This document shows positions 47,840 to 52,331 of a DNA stretch of 52,331 nt, one piece after another. The translations under genes were made by a program, and so were the position numbers. Origin of the DNA: JALYUA01 sp038203955 (GTDB lineage: Bacteria > Acidobacteriota > Thermoanaerobaculia > UBA5066 > Gp7-AA6); contig JBBRDK010000016.1 of the NCBI GenBank assembly GCA_038203955.1, positions 1 to 52,331 on the forward strand, read 5' to 3'. How positions within the stretch are numbered: position 1 is the stretch's first letter; every line of letters begins with the position of its first letter. The notes under the pieces were generated by a model that saw only the letters and a program-made list of their open reading frames with translations, had not been told where the DNA came from and did no database searches.

Positions 47840-49246
47840 CTATCGGCGGACATACAGCTCGATGATGCGCTCAATCGCCCTCCGGCAGGCGGCGCAAAAG
47901 GGAACGTCGTTACGGGAGAACATGATGCAGTCGATCTGCGGCCGGTAGTAGCCCGTCGCCTCGTAGAGCGAGCCCTCGAATGCGCCGACCTTCTTCGCAT
48001 TGGGGTCGCCTGAAAGAAGCCTGGTTTCCTCGGCCTTTTGCTCTACAAACAGCCGGTCCATCTCCTCTTCCGGACGGTTCTCGGCGCGGATCTGCCGGCG
48101 CCGCGCTTGGATCTCGTGGGAGTGCTTCTCGTAGGCGTCCTTGCCCCACGACGTCGGCAGCGGGGTGCCGGGCGCGACCAGGTTCTTCCATTTGAAGTGC
48201 GAGGGGTCCTTCAGCGCCGTGGCGTTGGGCTCCCACGGCTCGACGCGATCCGTGGCCTTGGCATACGCGACGTCCGACGTGTAGTACTCGTCGGCGAGCC
48301 CGGCGAAGTGGTGCCCGAACTCGTGGACGAACACGTAGGGCGACCAGAGGCTGTCGGCCGCGACGGTCGAATAGAGGTTGAAGATTCCTCCGCCGCCGTA
48401 CGTCTTCGAGTTCGTCAGGATCTCGACGTGATCGTAAGGGGCGTACGACGCGGCCTCGCGGAAAGCGCGGTTCTCGAAGGTGAGCACGTACCGCTCCGAC
48501 CCGAAGGCGTCGTAGGTCGCGCCGATCGGCGAGCGCCGGTGAATGCCGGTCGAGGGCCGCGAGATCCCCGACTCCTCAGCCGGAGGGCAGAGCCCCCAGA
48601 CGTTGAAGTCCGCGCGATGCTCCTTGAACGGCGTTGCGGAAAACAGGATCTCGGTCAGCCGGCGCGCGTCTTTCTCGAACTTTGCGCGCTCGCCGGCGGT
48701 ATAGCCGTCGCCCAGGATCAGAAAGTCGACCTTCTCGGCGGGAGGGCCGTTCTTCTGGATCTCGAGGAGAGGGCCCGGAGAGGGCGGCCGGGAGGTGTCG
48801 ACGAACTTGTCTTTGGGGTCGACGGCCGTCGACCAGATCTCCTGGAACGCGTTCTTCGCGTCCCGCTTGCGGAGGACCACGCGGACGGCCCCCGAGGGGG
48901 CGGGAAAACGGAGCGACTCGTGATACGTGCGAAAGCGTTCCTTTGCCTCGTCCGTGGTTTCCCACTCCCCGTAGATCGAGGCGAACCCCCGCGAGTAAAG
49001 AATACGCTTCGTGGCGGGGTCGCTGACCTCGAAAAAGTACTTGCCAGAGTCGGTGTCGTCGATCGGCCGGGAGGGATTTCCGGGCCACTCGAGTGGCTCG
49101 ATGACGACCCGGTCGAGGCTGAACCGCTCTTCCGTGGCGTTGCCGGTGTGGTAGTAGTCCACCCGCATCGTGCGGGGGGCGGCGGCCGAAATCGCCGGAG
49201 CCAGGGAGGAAATCGCCGCCACGGCCATGAGAATTCGAATTTTCAT
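47840..49246 (-). CDS. M64-type secreted metallopeptidase
   Basis: A 468-residue exported peptidase. A signal peptide (residues about 1-22, ending AISAAA) precedes an M64 N-terminal domain (DYYHTGNATEERFSLDRVVIE). The catalytic domain starts near VDFLILGDGYTAGERAKF and has the zinc motif VHEFGHHFAGLADEYY (HExxH plus downstream Asp/Glu) near residue 310. A late CAACRRAIERII may form a disulfide with the nearby IDCIMF. The family includes IgA peptidase from Clostridium ramosum; cleavage of IgA here is not implied. It lies 22 bp upstream of the SPASM gene. Confidence 0.92.
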   Translation of the reverse strand: MKIRILMAVAAISSLAPAISAAAPRTMRVDYYHTGNATEERFSLDRVVIEPLEWPGNPSRPIDDTDSGKYFFEVSDPATKRILYSRGFASIYGEWETTDEAKERFRTYHESLRFPAPSGAVRVVLRKRDAKNAFQEIWSTAVDPKDKFVDTSRPPSPGPLLEIQKNGPPAEKVDFLILGDGYTAGERAKFEKDARRLTEILFSATPFKEHRADFNVWGLCPPAEESGISRPSTGIHRRSPIGATYDAFGSERYVLTFENRAFREAASYAPYDHVEILTNSKTYGGGGIFNLYSTVAADSLWSPYVFVHEFGHHFAGLADEYYTSDVAYAKATDRVEPWEPNATALKDPSHFKWKNLVAPGTPLPTSWGKDAYEKHSHEIQARRRQIRAENRPEEEMDRLFVEQKAEETRLLSGDPNAKKVGAFEGSLYEATGYYRPQIDCIMFSRNDVPFCAACRRAIERIIELYVRR

Positions 49247-49411
49247 ACGGATCGCATATCCTACGCCCTCGACCGAATAAGCCGTGCAACGACTCCGCCG
49301 CCGATTCGCCTTCGCATCCCGCGCTTTCGGGGCGCAGGGCCGATGTCGAATCGCAATCCCACTCCGCCTCGCCGCCAGCCAGTCACAACAATTTCAGGAA
49401 GGGACTGTTCC

Positions 49412-50356
49412 ATGATGTACGACGACATTCTCGGGACGATCGGCAATACGCCTGTCGTCCGGATCAACCGTCTCGCGCCGTCCGGCGTCACGATGTACGT
49501 GAAGTGCGAGGCCTTCAACCCGCTGTCCTCCGTGAAGGACCGGCTCGCGATCGCGATCATCGAGGACGCCGAGCGCCGCGGGGAGCTCAAACCGGGACAG
49601 ACGGTGGTCGAGGCGACCTCCGGGAACACCGGGATCGCCCTCGCGATGGTTTGCGCGGTGAAGGGGTATCCGTTCGTCGCGCTCATGTCGGACAGCTTTT
49701 CGATCGAACGCCGAAAGCTCATGCGCATTCTCGGCGCCAAAGTCGTCCTCGTCCCGGCGGCCGAGCGCGCGACCGGCATGGTAAAAATGGCTGCGGACCT
49801 CGCGAAGGAGCGGGGCTGGTTCCTGGCGCGGCAGTTCGAGAACCCCGCCAACCCGGAGTACCACCGCAACACGACCGGCCCCGAGATCCTCCGCGACTTC
49901 GCGGGCAAGCGGCTCGACTACTGGGTCACCGGCTACGGAACAGGCGGCACGCTGACCGGAGCCGGAGAGATGCTCAAGAAGGCCCGGCCGAACATCAAGA
50001 TCGTGGTCACGGAGCCCGAGGGGGCGGCGCTTCTTTCCGGGCAGGAGTGGAAGCCACACAAGATCCAGGGTTGGACGCCGAATTTCATCCCGGCCGTGCT
50101 CGACCGGAGCGTCTACGACGAGATCGTGACCGTCAACGACACGGAGAGCCGGGACACGGCGCGCGACCTGTCGATGAAGGAAGGGATCTTCTGCGGAATC
50201 TCGTCCGGTGGGACCTTCGCCGCCGCGAAGAAGGTCGCCGAGAAGGCGCCGAAGGGATCGGTGATCCTCGCGATGCTTCCGGATACCGGAGAACGCTACC
50301 TCTCGACGATCCTCTTCGAAGGCATCAACGAGGGGACGGACGAGGTGCCGAACTAG
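49412..50356 (+). CDS. cysK: Cysteine synthase A
   Basis: PLP enzyme (314 residues) making L-cysteine from O-acetylserine and sulfide. The PLP lysine is in NPLSSVKDRLAIAII (near residue 41), the substrate loop is EATSGNTGIALAMV, and the phosphate loop is GTGGTLTGAG. The C-terminal EGIFCGISSGGTFAAA and MLPDTGERYLST are characteristic. ATG at 49412 follows GGAAGGGA. It may provide cysteine for the cysteine desulfurase at 29138. It converges on the small peptide gene and overlaps it by 32 bp. Confidence 0.95.
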   Translation: MMYDDILGTIGNTPVVRINRLAPSGVTMYVKCEAFNPLSSVKDRLAIAIIEDAERRGELKPGQTVVEATSGNTGIALAMVCAVKGYPFVALMSDSFSIERRKLMRILGAKVVLVPAAERATGMVKMAADLAKERGWFLARQFENPANPEYHRNTTGPEILRDFAGKRLDYWVTGYGTGGTLTGAGEMLKKARPNIKIVVTEPEGAALLSGQEWKPHKIQGWTPNFIPAVLDRSVYDEIVTVNDTESRDTARDLSMKEGIFCGISSGGTFAAAKKVAEKAPKGSVILAMLPDTGERYLSTILFEGINEGTDEVPN

Positions 50357-50525
50357 CGCGTTTGGCGCAATCCGAGCCCTTGGGGAGCGCGAGCCTCTGT
50401 TTGGCGCAATCCGATCCCTTGGGCAACGTGCCCGGTCGATCGGCCATGCCGACGAGGGTGTAGCTCCTGCCCGCGATCACGATCTCCGAGAGGCTGTGCT
50501 TCTCCGCCCTCATCTTCATCGGCAT
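50325..50525 (-). CDS. Small peptide with two 13-residue repeats (candidate RiPP precursor)
   Basis: A 66-residue peptide starting MPMKMRAEKH, with AAGGGAG about 10 nt before the ATG. The first 31 residues (including LSEIVIAGRSYTLVGMADRPG) have strong GC third-position bias, as in real genes. They are followed by two copies of a 13-residue unit, LPKGSDCAKQRLA and LPKGSDCAKRASS, each with one cysteine, then APRPSPR. A leader followed by repeated Cys-containing cores is a common RiPP precursor design. It lies 26 bp downstream of a SagB-type oxidoreductase on the same strand. Its 3' end overlaps cysK by 32 bp. No known family was recognised. Confidence 0.5.
   Translation of the reverse strand: MPMKMRAEKHSLSEIVIAGRSYTLVGMADRPGTLPKGSDCAKQRLALPKGSDCAKRASSAPRPSPR
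50361..50423 (-). repeat. Direct repeat inside the small peptide gene
   Basis: A 24-bp sequence (plus strand TTTGGCGCAATCCGA then G or T, then CCCTTGGG) occurs at 50361-50384 and 50400-50423, 39 bp apart, which equals 13 codons. Only one base differs. It keeps the reading frame of the peptide. Confidence 0.85.
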
Positions 50526-50551
50526 GAGTTTTTGCTCCCTTGGACCGGATA

Positions 50552-51670
50552 TTACCTCGCCTTGCGGGACTTCGGAGAACGGACGGACCGGCGGCCCGTT
50601 CCGCTTCTCGGGGGCGACGTGAGCGCGGGAACGCCCGCCCCGCACAGGTAGACGGGAAACTCCTCGACGCCGTCGATCGACAGCAGCTTCTCGATCTTCG
50701 AGTCCTGGATCGCGGCCGTCGTGAAGGGGCCCAGCCCGAGAGAGGTCGCCACCAGGCAGAAGGTCTGCGCCAGGTGGCCGGCGTCGAGAAACAGCGTCCG
50801 GTAGGCGTCCTCGAGCTGGTACTTCCACAGGACCCGGGGAAAGACCGCGGTCATGACGCAGAGAAAACTGGCCTCTCCGATCCACTCCTGTCCCGAGGCG
50901 GCTTCGACGGCGGCGCGCCTGAAGTTCCCGCGGCGCAGGCGCCGGAGCTCGTCGCCGGCCACGTCGTAGTGGTAGAGGCCGGGAGGGAGGTCCTTCACGT
51001 TCCACGCGAGAACGTAGGCTTCGACCGGATGAAGCGCCCCCGCCGACGGACTCGTCTTCAGAGCCATCCTGCCAAGAAGGTCCGTCTCAACCATTCCGGT
51101 CATGCCGAAGGTCGCGCGCAGGAGGTGCGCAAAGTCTTCGAGCGGGACTCGCCGGCGAGCGAACTCGCGAACCGTCCGCCGCCGGCGAAGCACTCCGAAG
51201 AGGGTCGAAGTTTCAGACGAGGTCACCGACGGGGGCAGCCGCCGGCGGGCCGCCCCGGCGTATCGCTTGAACCGGCGGGGTTTCGGAACCGAGAGGATGT
51301 TTTCACGCACGAAACTCTCGATTTCCGCAGCTTCCCGCACGTACGGAAGGTCGCGGCACGCCGCGTGATACTGGGCGGAGGCAACGTTTCCCCTCCAGGC
51401 ATCGGCGCGGCTTCGCCGGTGAGCGGCGCTCGCCACGGGGATCAGGAACCCGAGAGCGCGGAGGACGCTTACGTCTCGAAGGAGTCCCCGCCGGTCCTCG
51501 CCGGGGAGAAGAGAAGCGGCCTCCCGGGGGGTCCGCGGCGGGTCGAACAGATCGAGGACCCGGACGACATCCGCCGGCCCCACGATTCCCGTCCCGGACG
51601 AGAGGTTTCGAACCAGGAGCCCTTCCCGTCTCCATCCAAGAAGGAGATCGGGATGGCGGCGGAGACGCAA
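50552..51670 (-). CDS. SagB-type (nitroreductase-fold) peptide oxidoreductase
   Basis: A 372-residue flavin oxidoreductase of the SagB/ThcOx kind. The N-terminal part (about 1-140) is family-specific; the nitroreductase core starts RRRRTVREFARRRVPLEDFAHLL, with KTSPSAGALHPVEAYVLAW, YHYDVAGDELRRL and LDAGHLAQTFCLVATSLGLG with the ending EFPVYLCGAGVP. In characterised clusters these enzymes oxidise azolines to azoles on ribosomal peptides. It starts at TTG (51670), 11 bp after the stop of a Cys-rich small protein, and a second small Cys peptide follows. No YcaO or E1-like cyclodehydratase is within the window, but the cluster may extend past the right edge. Confidence 0.83.
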   Translation of the reverse strand: MRLRRHPDLLLGWRREGLLVRNLSSGTGIVGPADVVRVLDLFDPPRTPREAASLLPGEDRRGLLRDVSVLRALGFLIPVASAAHRRSRADAWRGNVASAQYHAACRDLPYVREAAEIESFVRENILSVPKPRRFKRYAGAARRRLPPSVTSSETSTLFGVLRRRRTVREFARRRVPLEDFAHLLRATFGMTGMVETDLLGRMALKTSPSAGALHPVEAYVLAWNVKDLPPGLYHYDVAGDELRRLRRGNFRRAAVEAASGQEWIGEASFLCVMTAVFPRVLWKYQLEDAYRTLFLDAGHLAQTFCLVATSLGLGPFTTAAIQDSKIEKLLSIDGVEEFPVYLCGAGVPALTSPPRSGTGRRSVRSPKSRKAR

Positions 51671-51681
51671 GTTTTTTCGTT

Positions 51682-51918
51682 CTACGACTTTTTCTTCTTC
51701 GTTCCGCGCGCTTTCTTTATTTTCGCAATCATCCCTTCGTCGCCGCCACCCAACTCGCCGGCCAGGTCAATCACGATGTTGCTGCAATCGGCGCCCTTCA
51801 CGATGCCCTTCGCCGCCACGAGGTAGAGCTTGTAGCACTTCCTGCCGATCTCGATTTCTCCCCGCTTGCAGCAGGGGCCCTTCCGCTTCGCCGGGGACCG
51901 TTTCCTTCTCATTGCCAT
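51682..51918 (-). CDS. Small Lys/Cys-rich protein (candidate peptide precursor)
   Basis: A 78-residue basic protein: Arg/Lys-rich start (MAMRRKRSPAKRKG), a CC pair, then EIEIGRKCYKLYLVAAKG and KGADCSN, an acidic GELGGGDEG region and a Lys-rich end (KARGTKKKKS). It has four cysteines. Parts resemble the other small peptide of the locus: EI.I.GR..Y.L and KG(A/S)DC(S/A). It has no signal peptide. It lies 11 bp upstream of the SagB-type gene and is likely in the same operon. A RiPP precursor, a metal-binding peptide and a DNA-binding peptide are all possible. Family unknown. Confidence 0.6.
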   Translation of the reverse strand: MAMRRKRSPAKRKGPCCKRGEIEIGRKCYKLYLVAAKGIVKGADCSNIVIDLAGELGGGDEGMIAKIKKARGTKKKKS

Positions 51919-51939
51919 GTCATCTCCTCGATCAAGCGG

Positions 51940-52331
51940 TCAGAGACCGCGAAACAAATAGAGATTCGAACTCTTCCGGCTGACGGAATACGCCTGGACG
52001 GCCGCATCGTCGCTGAAAGCGGCCGCGAGAATCGAGCGGGTCGCGGACACCTCATCGTCCAGGGGCACGGGGTCCTCGCGGAGCACCGCACCCGTGGCGG
52101 GGTCGAGCCGGAGGACTCGTCCCTGGCTGGTCACCGCGTAGATCTCATTTCCGGTCGTGTTCCATCGAGCATAAATGAACTTCGCGCCCCCGCCAAGCTC
52201 CCGGACCGTGCGGAGCGCCGCCTCTCCCCCTGACGCGATCGGCGCCGTGAAGAGGACGTCGTCCTGCATGCCTCCGACGCAGAGGAACGCCGAGGCCGCC
52301 GGGTTCGCGGACGGGCGGTCGCACCCCGAAG
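51940..52331 (-). CDS. Partial protein C-terminus, TolB/beta-propeller-like (right edge)
   Basis: An open frame of at least 130 codons enters from the right edge and ends with a TGA at 51940. Visible pieces are KFIYARWNTTGNEIYAVTSQGR, with VLRLDPATGAV and RSILAAAFSDDAAVQAYSVS, ending SSNLYLFRGL. The repeated strand pattern and the DLYL.EGL-like end are typical of the TolB-type propeller at the C-terminus of acidobacterial Ser/Thr kinases, but the rest is outside the window. It lies 21 bp upstream of the small Lys/Cys-rich gene. An ATG at 52267-52269 is internal to the frame. Confidence 0.55.
   Translation of the reverse strand, partial: SGCDRPSANPAASAFLCVGGMQDDVLFTAPIASGGEAALRTVRELGGGAKFIYARWNTTGNEIYAVTSQGRVLRLDPATGAVLREDPVPLDDEVSATRSILAAAFSDDAAVQAYSVSRKSSNLYLFRGL

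Overview
The window is about 52 kb of high-GC, gene-dense bacterial chromosome. The likely source is an Acidobacteriota member, perhaps Thermoanaerobaculia-like. This rests on GC-rich codon use, the DNPR motif of MurE (meso-diaminopimelate peptidoglycan), M16/M14/M64 exported peptidases, and a left-edge fragment resembling the C-terminus of a protein type I associate with that phylum. The taxonomic call is inference.

Layout. (1) 1-1315: a fragment at the edge, a small exported protein interrupted by TGA, and a functional tRNA-Glu(CTC) followed by two decayed tandem copies. (2) 1553-7177: a Nudix hydrolase, pyruvate kinase, an M16 peptidase pair and a small DUF454-type membrane protein. (3) 7287-23611 (minus): a complete division and cell-wall cluster read mraZ, rsmH, ftsL, ftsI, murE, murF, mraY, murD, ftsW, murG, murC, ftsQ, ftsA, ftsZ. 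It has a convincing promoter and four 10-bp-phased MraZ-type boxes; murB and ddl are not in it. (4) 23792-30379 (minus): HhH-GPD glycosylase, SurA-like chaperone, Mfd, cysteine desulfurase. (5) 30730-34110: a double-length ThyX and a BON protein with a FUS-like Gly/Ser/Tyr/Gln region, closed by a strong terminator. (6) 34137-43961: hot-dog protein, M14 peptidase, lipoprotein, TPR-like protein, a two-gene LigD-type NHEJ module, an unrecognised protein, a class V aminotransferase, NTF2-like and SRPBCC proteins. (7) 44002-50356: HpnR-like radical SAM protein, LpxL-like acyltransferase, SPASM radical SAM protein, M64 peptidase and cysteine synthase. (8) 50325-52331 (minus): a SagB-type oxidoreductase between two small Cys-containing peptides, a candidate RiPP-like locus.

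The strongest unexplained signal is a family of intergenic heptanucleotide arrays (unit exactly 7 bp, many different unit sequences) at more than a dozen gene junctions. They often continue in register into a 58-bp interspersed repeat present in six full copies and one partial copy. Arrays begin inside the 3' ends of genes and in several cases supply the stop codon. One array covers the expected start of rsmH. They resemble in kind, not in sequence, the STRR heptamers of cyanobacteria.

Functionally the window is mostly core: envelope synthesis and division, DNA repair (Mfd, glycosylase, LigD-type genes), cysteine and sulfur supply (CysK, cysteine desulfurase), plus accessory exported peptidases, radical SAM enzymes and the peptide locus.
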